A stretch of 64,000 nt of DNA from Diphasiastrum complanatum (lineage: Eukaryota; Streptophyta; Lycopodiopsida; Lycopodiales; Lycopodiaceae). Location of the stretch: positions 10,006,364-10,070,363 of the forward strand of contig CM055113.1 of assembly GCA_029204225.1 (NCBI GenBank), read 5' to 3'. Below, piece by piece: positions 24,797 through 36,550 of the stretch. The notes under the pieces are model-generated. The model made no database searches. It was given only the letters and a program-made list of their open reading frames with translations, and was not told the origin of the DNA. The first letter of the stretch is position 1. Every line of letters begins with the position of its first letter. A program made the position numbers and the translations under genes.

Positions 24797-25465
24797 TTGA
24801 TATCCGTTACACTCTTTTAGCATATGAAATCCGTTAGAAGAATCTTCACTAGAATCTTCTAACAGGGGAAAAGAGAAAGTGTGACCGGAACTCTCGTCTT
24901 CGAGCGAGTGTTCGACTGAATTTCTTTTTAAAAGAAAATACATGTGTGGGCCAAAGTGACTTGTTTTTTTTTTATAAAAAATAACAAAATAGTAAAAAAA
25001 ACACACTTGGAAACACTAGCGTCGCCATGCAATTTTACATTTTTTTTCAAACCGAATTTTAAATTGAAGGCCGTGAATTTCTTTTGCAAAGAAACAAAAC
25101 TTCAAAAAAGGGAGGTGCTTCTCTCCCAAAATTCCTATAAAAATTGGAGTTGAATCACTTTCAGAAGAACATGCATATCTTTGTCAAATTTTCACCAAAT
25201 TGGCTGAAAATTGACTAAGAATTCATACAAAAAAAAACAAAGATTAATAGGTCTGAAATCAAATCAAAGCATTTTGAAATTTGAAAAAAAGACTATGAAC
25301 TATAAAAAAAAATACTACAAACACAAATAACTCTTCAAAACTAATGAGATTCACATAAGATCATGATGAATCATGGATCTATGGCTCTGATATCAAGAAT
25401 GTCATGTGTCAAATCCAAGCAAATAGAAATAAGTATAGAAGTAGTAATCAATTTCTGAACTAAAT
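24797..25465. other. Spacer with a degraded primer-site-like sequence
   Basis: AT-rich, non-coding. At about 25384-25397 plus-strand GGCTCTGATATCAA resembles the complement of a copia primer site with one or two changes. It may mark the edge of an older minus-strand element whose LTR was interrupted by the next insertion; this is speculative. Confidence 0.35.
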
Positions 25466-26137
25466 GAATGTCAACAGACACCAGCCAATCGCATTTGATG
25501 ACCTAATTGCTTAGTATATATAGTTGTTCATATTCATACATTTTTCTTAAGTTCTGAAATTATCAAGATCTGAAATATTATTGTGAATCGTGAAGGGGCT
25601 GAGTGTTATTACACGACGATTCCTGCGCTCTTATCAAGCAGATCATTCACAATCAGAAAGTATTGTAGTTAGCTCTCTATCAAGCTTTCAAGCTTGAACT
25701 CTCTTGAGCATACTAGCTCAGTCTTTTAGATTTTAGAGTTGCTATTGCGCTACTGCTTATCAACAAAGCTACTTATTATCATACTTATTCTCAGTTACTC
25801 AGAGACAACTTAGAGTGCGCAATTTCTATCTGCTATTGTTTTGCGCTCATTAGCATCTGATTTTTGTTTTTCAAAATCAATACTATCTTCTTATTGTGTT
25901 CAATATATGTCAGAATGCATGCATCTCTGTATTTCTTTTGTAACTAATAGAAATTGTCTGAGAATTCAATACTTTATGTTTGGCTACGTAATCACTTAGT
26001 ATCTAGCGATTTCAAAGCTAGTTGCTAAAGATTGAACGTGATTTTTATCACTATTGCTTTGTTCAATTTTTTATAGACGTAGTCATGCTTTGGAAGTAGG
26101 ACGTTTTCGCATTACATTATCTATCCTATTTCTGACA
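25466..26137 (+). repeat. Truncated left LTR of the deleted copia
   Basis: Homology with 27210-27892 begins near GAATG at 25466 and runs through CCTAATTGCTTAGT and GGGGCTGAGTGTTATTAC to TCTGACA at 26137. Confidence 0.85.
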
Positions 26138-26394
26138 TGGTATCAGAACAATCTTCCATAGTATCAGTGCTAGATCACTACTTCTTTATCTGAATCATTA
26201 CGGTATCAGACTTCTGATTTCTACTAGGGCCTAATACTATTTCGATATCAGAGTGAAAGCTCTAATACTTGATATCTTTCGCGATATCAAACTCTTCAGT
26301 TCCTTTCAATCTTTTAGTATCAAATAATTGATTTACTGTTGTTGGCATTGCTACATCTTAGCGTCATCGATACAATCGACAGACTAAGTTTCAG

Positions 26395-26775
26395 ATGGAT
26401 TCTCAAAGTAAAGCTAGTCTTATTGTAGACAAGCTTAATGGATCCAATTATCATTTGTGGAAATTTAAGATGAAGACCTTGCAAATCACCAACGAGTTAT
26501 GGGATGTTGTTACAGGTACAGAAGTAAAACCTGAAGACGACACAAAAGACTCAAAGTGGAAATTGAAGGATGGTAAATCTTTCACACTTATTATCCTCAA
26601 TATATCAGATACACAGATTGGACACATAGCTAAGGCTAAAATGTCAAAAGATGTTTGGGACATCCTGAACTCACTATATGACATGAGGGACATAACTACT
26701 AAGTTACATCTATGAAGAAAATTATTCACATTCAAGATGTCTAATGGTGATTCTCTTCAGAGTCACATTAACTAG
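26395..26775 (+). pseudogene. N-terminal copia gag fragment
   Basis: ATG at 26395 opens MDSQSKASLIVDKLNGSNY, then LWKFKMKTLQITNELWDV and a stop after TTKLHL (26715). Family text continues to about 26770 (the SHIN-Q-F region). The same start occurs at 43974 in the nested copia, where three Trp codons have become stops but here remain Trp. Confidence 0.85.
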
Positions 26776-26955
26776 TTTAGCGTAGATACCTCATGATCTC
26801 AAGAAGAATCTCGACTTCCAGAGTATCAAGTGTGTATTCATCGGCTATGCTACTTCAGATCAAGCCTACAAGTTGTTCGATCCCATCGAGTCAAAGATAT
26901 TCACTAGCCGAGATGTCATCTTCATCGAAGATCAGTTTCAAGACTTACGAGTAAA
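26775..26955 (+). pseudogene. Copia post-integrase fragment fused to gag by deletion
   Basis: Reads PHDLKKNLDFQSIKCVFIG, YKLFDPIESKIFTSRDV and EDQFQDLR. This is the segment following the integrase core in the relative at 45904-46080. The jump from gag to this segment marks an internal deletion of about 1.5 kb relative to that relative. Confidence 0.85.
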
Positions 26956-26956
26956 A

Positions 26957-27892
26957 ATGCAGAGTCGCATCTTTCTAAGTGCCTCAAATGTTAAGGAAAT
27001 GACTCTGGCAAAGTTTGGGACAACCCTAAATGAGATTTAAGAGCACTGTCGCATTTTTCGCAAAAACCCGACACTGTCATTTTTTGCGACATTGTCGCCT
27101 GTGGCAGTTTTAGTTCATTTTTGCAGAGTAACAGTTTTAGTTCATTTATGCAGACAGACTATTTACGGCCAATTTTCACCGCTTATCAGCAATCAACAAA
27201 AATTGGATGAATGCTAGCGGACACCAGCCAACTGGCAATCACATTTGACGACCTAATTGCTTAGTGTATATAGTTGTTCATATTCATACATTTTTCTTGA
27301 GTTCTGAAATGATCAAGATCTGAAATATTATTGTGAACATGAAGGGGCTGAGTGTTATTACATGACACTTCCTGCTCTCTTATCAAGCAAGTCATTCACA
27401 ATCAGAAAGTATTGTAGTTAGCTCTCTATCAAGCTTTCAAGCTTGAACTCGCTTGAGCATTCTAGCTCAGTCTTTTAGAGATTTATTTTAGACTTGCTAT
27501 TGCGCTACTGCTTATCAGCATAGCTGTTTATTATCAGACTTATTCTCAGTTACTCAGAGACAGCTTAGAGTGCGCGATTTCTATCCGCTATTGTTTTGCA
27601 CTCATTAGCATCTGATTTCTGTTTTTCAGAATCAATACTATCTTCTTATTGCGTTCAGTACATGTCAGAATGCATGCATCTCTGTATTGCTTTTGTAACT
27701 GATAGAAATTGTCTGAGAATTCAATACTTTATGTTTGGCTAGGTAATCACTTAGTATCTAACGATTTCAAAGTTAGTTGCTAAAGATTGAACGTGATTTT
27801 CATCACTACTGCTTTGTTCAATTTTTGATAGGCGTAGTCATGCATTGGAAGTAGGACGTTTCCTCATTACATTATCTATCCTATTTTCGACA
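26957..27892 (+). repeat. Right LTR of the deleted copia, 5'-truncated
   Basis: Begins in the family block GCCTCAAATGTTAAGGAAATGAC, preceded by a GTCGCAT word as in the intact LTRs at 42890 and 48130, and ends in CGACA at 27892. Confidence 0.85.
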
Positions 27893-28679
27893 ATTTCTTT
27901 GTTGTATAGGTCTCAAAATGTCATAAGCATAAATACCGCTCCAAGGAATGCACAGTTGTTCAATCAAAGGTGCAAGGTACGTCCATATTCTTGGCCTTAT
28001 GTTTTTCTGGAATCAATAAAGTTAATAACAACTGTCATGTTTTATATACTCAACCATGTAGGAGTATTATAATTAATAAGCACAACTGACCATGTGGACC
28101 AAGTTGAGGCTTGTACACTAAAACGATTTACACCATCCATTACAAGACAAAATCTATAATTATAAGGCTCATTATAATCGGGCCATTGCTCTTCAATATG
28201 CTTCCTTGAATTACCTCATTCGTAGATTGATTTTTTGGCATGCTAATCCATTAATTGTGCCATTGAGTTGTATCGAAACAATGTTGCAATTTCGGGATAA
28301 TTGGAAAATGACATAACACTTTTGGTGGCACTTTATGTCATCGTACGTCATCTCTATAATGTGACAAATCACATCTTGGACATTAAAGCTTTTTTGAATG
28401 CTCACCTTGATATAAAACATGATATTATGAACATGCATGTATTCTCTTTTTTTGTAGGTATTTTTGGCAATAAGCTAAAAAATAATAATTTGTGTTTTAA
28501 AAGGAAAAAACAAACTTGTACATTAGTTATTGTATACCTACGTTGTGTTACATATTAGGTACGTACCCGGATAATGATGTGACAGTGCGGTCACTCCATT
28601 TGTATGTTGCTTGAAGGTTTAGACTAAGAATTGATGTCACCCATCAAGAAATTAATGCTCTTGGATACAAAGGATTATC
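27893..28679. other. AT-rich spacer, no gene recognised
   Basis: Two short open frames (27845-28072, partly LTR, and 28301-28558) have no recognisable domain. Confidence 0.4.
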
Positions 28680-30010
28680 TATATTTTTGTGGAATGAAAT
28701 CTTGTCCTCATTCATATTTGTTGTTTCACGGACTTTATCTTCATTAAGAGGTTGTGTGTAGAGTCATTATTTGTTTTAAAATAAGATTCTAACATATGAT
28801 GCATGTCTACAATTCTGCATGCTCTTTGTATTTCTTGAAGAACTTGAAAGCTTCAGATTCGTGCTTCATAAAATATACAACAATCCTTTAAGAATAATCA
28901 TCAATAAATGTAATAAAGAATTTTGCACCAAACAATGATGATGTTTGCATTGGGACACTTATATCAATATGAATTATGTCTAGCAAATCTTTAGATATAT
29001 GTTCTTGATTCGAGTTATATGGCTACTTTCCTACAATACAGCTTTGGCATACAGGAGGGTCGACAATTCGATAGTCAACATCAAGAACTAAAGAACGCTT
29101 AGACATGCTAGCAATTGATATATGATTAATGTGGCCAAGTCTATAATGCCAAATCAATTCTTTATTCATAGATACCGAACTACTTAAAGCATGATTAGTC
29201 ATAGAGTAACAATGAGTGAGCCTATAGAGATATCTTTGTCTCTTTTCGAGTGCAAGAATCCTCTTACATTTATCATGAATCCTACATGAATCTGTCTCAA
29301 ACTCTATCTTATGTCCTAAATCAATGATTCGACTGACTACTGACAATAGATTTGTCGTCAGATTCAAGACATACAATACATTTGGTATTAGCTTTGATAA
29401 TCCATGCTAAAAATCTAGTCTGACAATATCTTCACCTTCGATTGTATGTGAGCTACTATCTATGAGGTGAACGAACTTCTTGGTGTGGTAGGCCAAATAG
29501 TTGATAGACCATTTTTGATGGCTTGTCATGCGTTGTATCGCTCCAGAATCGAGGAACCATTCCTCAACTTGATCGACATGGTGATGATTAACCATAAGGC
29601 TTCATGCTCGTCATCGTCTTCAACATTTTAGTTCGTGTTGACAACTGCATTGGCTTGTTGATCCAATTGTTTCTTCTTCTTGTTGTTAAACTCCAAGATT
29701 CGACAGTCTTGGATCTCGTGATTCATCCTTTTACAATAGTTGCAGAACATCATTTTCTTATTCTAAGCGGGTTGCTTATTCTGGTTCAAACCTTGCTTCT
29801 GTGACTGATTCTGATTGTTGTCGAATTGTCTGACAACTTTTATCTTTTGTTGTTTTTCTGAATTCTTCTTGGAGAGTAGAGCCTACAAGTCATTGATGGA
29901 GGACAAGGATGCTCCATTCCTTGGATTTTCCTCCTACAACAACATAATTATGACTTTGGACAAAGTTATATCTGAATGGCACTATGTGCTATTAGTAGTC
30001 GTCGTTGGAT
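28680..30010 (-). mobile_element. Minus-strand copia fragment: gag end, protease, pre-integrase, integrase start
   Basis: On the minus strand, from 30010 leftwards: decayed gag, zinc knuckle CNYCKRMNHEIQDC (about 29720-29760), protease WFLDSGAIQRMTSHQ (29407-29595, catalytic DSG intact), pre-integrase NLLSVVSRIIDLGHKIEFE and LIWHYRLGHINHIS with the CQSCIVGK zinc-binding Cys pair (29023-29376), then integrase start ITFIDDYS near 28890. The sequence decays by about 28680. No LTR pair was identified. A 26-bp-period repeat of AATAGTCGATGAATGATTGAT lies just beyond its right end (30109-30155). Confidence 0.85.
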
Positions 30011-30019
30011 AGGATCTAA

Positions 30020-31985
30020 TTCTATTAGAGATTCTATCTGGATGTGATAAAGGTACTATTGAGATGTCGAATGTCCGAGTTGACTATTCGAGTCGATGGT
30101 GGCATGTGAATAGTCGATGAATGATTGATTGCCAAATAGTCGATGAATGATTGATATAATGATGGTACTCGGATCAATGGTGATTCGATAGTTTGGCTAT
30201 GTCGATAGAACACTGTCATCGAATCCTTTGTATTTCTGTAGACTGTCAGAAAACAAGTGTATTCTACAGAGTATTACAAGCTATAAGAGATGGTGAAACA
30301 TCCATCTACTCTCTATAGAAAGCTGATTGGAACTCTCATGTGGTTAACGATTTCTAGACTTGATTTAAGTTTTTGCATTCATAAACTTAGTCAATTCGTG
30401 CAAAGTTCTAGCATAAAATATTGGCATCTTGCCAACTCAAGATGATCCTTTGAACAAATGTACAAAGTAAAAACAAAAAAGGCAAAAAGAGCTAAGAAGC
30501 CACCAAGTGTGATCTTTTCCAAGGTGACAACAAGAGGCCCTCTGTCTCTAGCACTACCATTCTAGGTGAAATGACAATATTACGTACTTTTTAAGAGGAG
30601 ATCATTAAAGATTCCATGCCTCCCTTCTACCTCAAGTATCACTTGCCAATCTATGAAAAAAAGAGCTCTCAATTTTATTCTTGTATTTATTATATTACAT
30701 CTAAACAATATATTTGTGTGTATATTTTTGGTATAAAAGAAAAACTTTTTCATGGCCCACCAATGTGAAAGTCTAACTAGCATAGGAAGTCTATCTTGTT
30801 CATCATCCACTTAGTAATGTATATGTTCTATTTTTACCACATGGTGAGCATGCCGCATTGAGTGGAGGATATGTGCATTGTACACCAATAACAACCTATG
30901 TACATTTGATAAAGGGAGAATAACCATGGGCCACAGAATTAACAATGTGCATGTTAGTGTAAGTATATTCCATGGCCCCCACGATCGATGTGATAATTTT
31001 AATCACTCAAGCAATAAGCTTCTGTAACTCTTGCATCCAAGAAATAAAACAATCTCTCTATATGGACTAGTGAACAAAGATGATTTATAACTACAAATGT
31101 TGTGAACACTCATCAAAATTTACTTGTTATGAAAATAAGTGGACATGGCCCACACATAAATACCTATAATTGTTGTTTCCTTGTGGCTAAGTGCTTTCAT
31201 TTTTAATGTAATGGTGTCACATCACATACCTCCACTTCTTTGAAGTAGATTGAACTTATTTTGGTAAAATCTTTTGTTTAAGAAAGTTATGTGTTCACAC
31301 ACACAATTTGTGTACACCTAGAATAACATATGAGCAAACAAAGTGCCTTTTTGACAATGATGTTGACTATAAAAGAGAAAAAAAAGGCAATTACATTATC
31401 CAAAGAACACACAACAAAACCTGAAGATATTTGTTACAAATATAAGAATATCTTGATGTGTGATTGTAGGCCTTTAGACCATATGAATTGAGAAAATATT
31501 TGGAAATTGTAAGATCGTAATCATAAAACATTAAGTATATATGGATGTGATTGTAGGTCTCATGACCATTTGAGGGTTATTTTTCCCTCTTGTATACAAA
31601 CCCTATGAGTCAAGGACATCTACAAACTATAACTTCATACTTTTAACACACGCATTGGTGCATGTATGTCAAATTTTATAAAACAATGTTGTGTGAACGA
31701 GAAAAATAAAAATTAAATAAAAACCCTTAATTGAAGGCTTTGATTACATCAAGGTTGAGAGGCTATGCTAAATATGCCACAATACTCATCACTTTCAACC
31801 AGCCATGCATATATTCTAGTGAATGACAAGGGTCTAGTAAAAAAAAATTATGTCCTTTAGGGTGTAGTAAATCTTGAAATCATACATCATAAGATGGAGA
31901 ACAAGAAAAATTGTAACCTATGGGGTGATGAAAGTTTATATCCAATAGATTCAAACTCAATTGAACATCCTAACTTTGGATCAGT
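30020..31985. other. AT-rich interval without recognised genes
   Basis: Contains the short tandem repeat at 30109-30155. Otherwise stops are frequent in all frames and no element boundary is visible. Confidence 0.45.
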
Positions 31986-31989
31986 CACA

Positions 31990-33020
31990 CAACTCATAGT
32001 GTTTTTGTGTGAAGGACAAAGTGGTCTATTTGGATTATTGTGAAAAATTAAAAAGTTATGGCATTGGTAGCTCTATGCAAAAATTTCATAGGTTGGAGAA
32101 TGTGCTGAATGGTTTGCTTACTGACAACAAAGAAAACGAGACTTTGTTATTGAAAACAAAAAAAGATAACGAAATTCAATTTAGATAATTCTCTTTTGTA
32201 GAATCTTATATTGAACCTTATCAAGAAAATGACAATATGAAACTAGTTATACAAACATTGTGTGGCTCATATTATTAGATAAATGAGAAAATACAAATAT
32301 CGGGTAAGAAACTACAAAGCAATAAGCGAAAAAGAGTTGTGTCAAAAGGCATTAATGAACTTTCATCAAATGGAGATTCCCAAAAACAAAATTGCTTTCA
32401 AGTAAGATTTTGTTTTGAAATATTTGTGTCTTTCAGTTTTATTTTGTGTGCCATTGATTGTCACTTGTTTTTCTAGATCTTATTTCATTTTGCATATCAG
32501 CATCAAAATATGAAAGACAAAGACATAATTGGAAAATCTTTGAGTGTCATACTAACAGCCAAGTCAACATCGAGTCTACTAGGCAATCAACGATATTCTC
32601 AAATCAAGTCCAAGATTGGTGAGGACCTTATGAGTGAAGTCGAGAAGATGATTGATAGAAAATTGGTACAAGGAGTATGTGATTTTTTTGGTATTAGCAG
32701 GGATAAGTATGCCGCAATTTTCAAAATTTATTCCTCGACCATTTCAAATCAAATTAGAGAGGGATGCATTAGATAGGGGTATGCAAAAAATAATCGTTGA
32801 AACTTACAATTCGAAAGTTGGCACTCTATCATATGATTGTACCAACATGTTTGTAGATTTGAATAATGTACTCAAATTTAAAGCAAAATTTTGTGGGATC
32901 ACAAATGAAATTGTTGCAAAGTTGATTTTAGTGCTCAGGTTAGTTGGATTAGAAGTAATAAAGGGGCAAAAGCTAAAAAGAGTTAGTGTGTCAACTCATG
33001 AATGGAGTACTTAGCTATAC
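31990..33020 (+). pseudogene. Decayed spliced coding sequence of unknown family
   Basis: An open block at about 32000-32190 reads GIGSSMQKFHRLENVLNGLL and NKENETLLLKTKKDNE. A second carries KRVVSKGINELSSNGDSQ up to a GTAAGA donor at 32402. A TTTTTCTAG acceptor near 32476 leads to the block 32510-32776 (TSSLLGNQRYSQIKSK, DLMSEVEKMIDRKLVQG). Coding text continues in another frame to 33014 (RDALDRGMQKIIVETY, SYDCTNMFVDLNNVLKF). The splice-like boundary and protein-like composition suggest a former gene, broken by frameshifts. I do not recognise it. Confidence 0.4.
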
Positions 33021-33279
33021 AACAAACTCGGAGGTTCTACATTTTAGTGTGCAGTCTGAAAATAACATATGGTGGTTAGCAGCTTTTTAGGCAAAACTAA
33101 TTTGTTATTAATACCCTAAGATTTAAATATATTATGATTGAGTAATACTAACTAGTTTTCCTGGTCTAATCCTGACATTATATCTTATTTTTGTTATTAT
33201 CTGGAATTTAGATCTATTTGATTAAGTGATGAAAACCAATTTTGTTGTTATAATTTATGATTCTATGTTTTGAGCAGGT

Positions 33280-33990
33280 TTTAAAGGAAGACATGATGTT
33301 TTTTTCAGGGTCTTTAGTAAAAAAAAAAATCCGGAGATAATCAAAGACCTGAAGTCATTGAAGTGTAATGTCTCTCATGGAGCAACTTCAAAACATTCAT
33401 GCCTATATTACATGAAAACTTTAAAAGACATGTCCAAGAACACAAGAGTTTCAAGGGATACAAAAGACCCAAACTAGAAACTAGTATTGCCAATTCCTCT
33501 AAAAAAATGTCCATATTTGCACACTCCATGGGGAGGTAAGGATCGTAGAGAAATTGATATACATTCATATTTTATTTGCTTGGAATACTAAGCCAGAGTC
33601 ATCATCCAGACAAGCAATAGCTCGCTTAGAAGAAGTTTTGTCCAAAGTAGGTCTTCATAAGGGACATGTTATAATACAAAAGAATGAGAAGCTTTAAGCC
33701 AAAACGGAAAACATCCCTTGCAAACCAAGCATCGGAGGAGCCAAAGCTCGTCATTTTTTATCAAACCATTATGGGAAATTAAGATCCAATACTCGGTTTG
33801 GAAAAATGTTATTTCTACCACACAAGATTTTGAGAACAAAGGAACAACAAGGCTTAAAAAGACTGAAGTTTGGAGAAAGCCTGACAACATGGTCAAATTG
33901 ATCTGATATTGATGTCTTGTTAATTAAGAAATCAACAATTGAATTTGTGGATGCAATTAAAGAAGCTTGGGGTGTAGGCAATATTACACA
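33280..33990 (+). pseudogene. Decayed coding-like sequence, unknown
   Basis: Short frames on the plus strand read SSRQAIARLEEVLSKVGLHKG (33600-33665), then ARHFLSNHYGKLRSNT and GKMLFLPHKILRTKEQQ (33740-33850), and IEFVDAIKEAWGVGNITHYM (33940-34000). They lie on one strand in order with frame changes, so they probably descend from one protein. It could be the upstream part of the retroelement whose reverse transcriptase starts at 34821, but nothing seen proves this. Confidence 0.35.
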
Positions 33991-34685
33991 CTACATGGTA
34001 AGCAAATTGAGAATGTGAATCTTTGAATTATAATTTCATTGCACATGTACTGATTTTAAACTGAGCAATGCTTGAATCTCTAATATTGCAGCATATTTTA
34101 TGACATCATGCATCATTCTTTGCAAAAACTTATGGCAGTCTAAGTATGTGGTCATCACAAGGAATGGAGACATCACACTAGCAAGCAAGAGCAACATTTC
34201 ACCGAAATACACAACACAATGGAACATCTTCAAAAAATAATGACATCATACAACTATTTCAGTGGTTCTCTAGACATGCTCAAATTCGATACACAACTAG
34301 ATCAAAACTGTACTGGGTATTTCCTATCCACCTTCAACCCTAGATCCTAGCACATCAAGCATCAAAACAGATGAAGAGGATTAACATGTTGTCACGTAGA
34401 TATTTCTTCCCATGAGAGCGATAGCATAGTTCATAATCAAGCACATGCTTATGATCCACATCTAACTCTAACCATTAACACTACGACCCATTAACACTAG
34501 CAGTTAGCACTACTCAACAATGATAGATCTTACTCTTCTCTCTCTCTCTTTCTCTCTCACAAAAAGTATAATAAAGATAAACTCCAACAAGCATCAAATT
34601 CAAAAATTAGTAAATCCAAAGACAACATAGAGATAGAGAAATCTATTGGCCAGTCTTCACCTCCCTTATTATATGAAAGTTGCAT

Positions 34686-34820
34686 GATCAATTCAAACTA
34701 ATATCAAATGTTTTGTATGTTTCTAAAATTTCTATAAATCTGCTATCAGTAAGCAGAATCACTGATTTAGGTCATGAGGTAGAGTTCGAGTCTAATCAAT
34801 GATGAATTATCGATAGGACA
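34686..34820 (+). pseudogene. Copia protease/pre-integrase fragment joined to a foreign reverse transcriptase
   Basis: Reads LISNVLYVSKISINLLSVS and ITDLGHEVEFESNQ, then two TGA codons and IIDR. This matches copia text at 44940-45075 (VLYVPKLSTNMLLVSTI, VEFESNQCKIVDR). It stops at about 34820, exactly where a reverse transcriptase of another type begins in the same reading frame. Confidence 0.8.
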
Positions 34821-35690
34821 TGGGTTGCAGATATCTCTAAGTGCTATGAAAACATACCTTTAGATGGCACTGATGGGTTGAAAACTATCATGAATAAATC
34901 CATTACATATGCGTTCAAACATTCTAATAAGTTGTTTTCGAGTTTCAATTGGGAACTAGAAAGGGATGCCTTTAAATGGTCATGGAATAATGAAAAATCA
35001 AAGGGGTGGTACAATATCGATAAAAATCGCTTATGCTTGTGGAATGCCTTCCTAATAGACAATTGTATTGTCAGGCTAGGAAACAAAACCTAGAGACAGA
35101 TTCGTGGTATACCGATGGGTTTTTCATGCTCACCTACTTGGTGTAACTGGTACCTTGCGTTCTTTGAAGCTCAATTTATTAAAAGACTGGCCAAGTTAGG
35201 TCTTAGAAAGGATATGAATGTTTTCAATCACTCGTTTAGATATATTGATGACATTTGCTTCATAAATAATCCTCTTATTGATGCGTTTATGGACAAAAAT
35301 CAGATTAGAGTACCAGATAACCCTTTCTGGATTTATCCTCTAGAGTTTCTTGAAATCGAAAAAAAGTCTTGTGAAGCAAACACCACCAGTTTTTGAAACA
35401 TTTTGATTACTTTTAATCCTGGCACTGGTGTTTATTAGCTTTCAGAGTTTGATAAAAGAAGAGACTTACCTTTTCAATACTTACAGTGCATACATCTGGC
35501 TTCTAATAGGCCAGTCTACAACTCGTATAAAGTGATCATTTCCTAGGTTATCTCTGTTATGTATTGTTGCAATGATCATGATACTTTTATGAATCTTACT
35601 AGACGCTTTTCAAAAAAATGGTTTTATGAGGGAAAAGCTATGGCTTATCATTAACAAACTGCTTTTGACTAGTACTTTTCCTAGTTTTTC
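34821..35690 (+). mobile_element. Penelope-like (non-LTR) reverse transcriptase remnant
   Basis: One reading frame runs for 870 bases with only TAG/TGA/TAA point stops (35091, 35394 and later). It shows the reverse-transcriptase motifs in order: motif A with catalytic Asp (VADISKCYENIPL, from 34824), motif B (GIPMGFSCSPTWCNWYL, from 35106), motif C (FRYIDDICFINN, catalytic DD near 35247), then IYPLEFLEIEK and a conserved tail (EFDKRRDLPFQY, NRPVYNSYKVIIS). The YIDD box, G-I-P-M-G motif B and the tail differ from copia (YVDD) and from plant LINEs. They resemble Penelope-like and related reverse transcriptases of algae, protists and animals. No GIY-YIG endonuclease was found nearby. The RT assignment is firm; the Penelope-like assignment is from memory of the family pattern. 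Confidence 0.6.
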
Positions 35691-35796
35691 CTATGATCTA
35701 CCACAGTGTACTAAAGGTCTGATGGTGGGCAGTTAGCTATCCCTTATGGGGAGCTAACTGCCTCCTAAGGGATTCACTAGTTGTGGGTCAGTTGGT

Positions 35797-35962
<166 letters not shown>

Positions 35963-36300
35963 GGAAAATTCTCACCATTTTTGGTTGAGGGGGAGCTTCC
36001 ACGATACTTTCTATGGAACCACTATATGTAGCCTATTCTCGAAGGAGTTTCTTCTACTTTACGGTGAGAAGAAGTTTGGAAGACATGGCGCCCTCCCTGG
36101 CCTGAAGTTATCTGTTTTATACCCTACGGTATCTGGTTTTGATCATATCATGTATTTGCATTCATCTCTTGTATACTTATGAATGTTATCTGATGTGGTT
36201 GATGATAAATAGGAAGGTATGAATCCACTGTCCAATGATGGATTAGTGAGGGTTCATATTACCATTTTTGGCATGATTTTTATTCCATATTCTATCCGTT

Positions 36301-36550
36301 GTCCAGCGGTGGACCAGCGATGAAGCTCACTCAGTAATGGAGAGTCTTGTTGAGGATGGATAGGTTGTTGTCCAGCGATGGACCTGCAGCGATCTATCAT
36401 GAGCAAGATAATCAAAATATTGATACTTATGGGTAGCTGTCCAGCGATGGACCAAGATTTCCTTCCGCATACTTCAAAAAGCATGATAATGATAGCTATA
36501 CATCGTGTGTGATAGATTGAGGCAAGTGCTTCATTATGACCAGCGATTAA
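36301..36550. repeat. Dispersed copies of GTCCAGCGATGGACC
   Basis: Near-identical copies occur at 36301, 36370 and 36439, with a partial CCAGCGAT at 36540. Arms GTCC and GGAC are complementary, so each copy is a small hairpin. Similar degenerate words recur at about 40020 and 40240. Confidence 0.6.

Larger units (their letters stand above)
25466..27892 (+). mobile_element. Internally deleted Ty1/copia element, plus strand
   Basis: A left LTR truncated at its 5' side (25466-26137) is followed by the primer site TGGTATCAGAAC at 26138, a gag start, and a short post-integrase segment. The right LTR starts near 26957 and ends at 27892 (TTTTCGACA), lacking roughly its first 200 bases. LTR and gag text match the element at 42715-49053, so both belong to one family. 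Protease, most of integrase, reverse transcriptase and RNase H are gone. Confidence 0.88.

Noticed and set aside
34821-35396. Copia or LINE reverse transcriptase
   Set aside because: Copia has YVDD with KTFSPVVK and DVQTAFL blocks, and plant LINEs have a different motif B and FADD/YADD; the motifs here follow another pattern.
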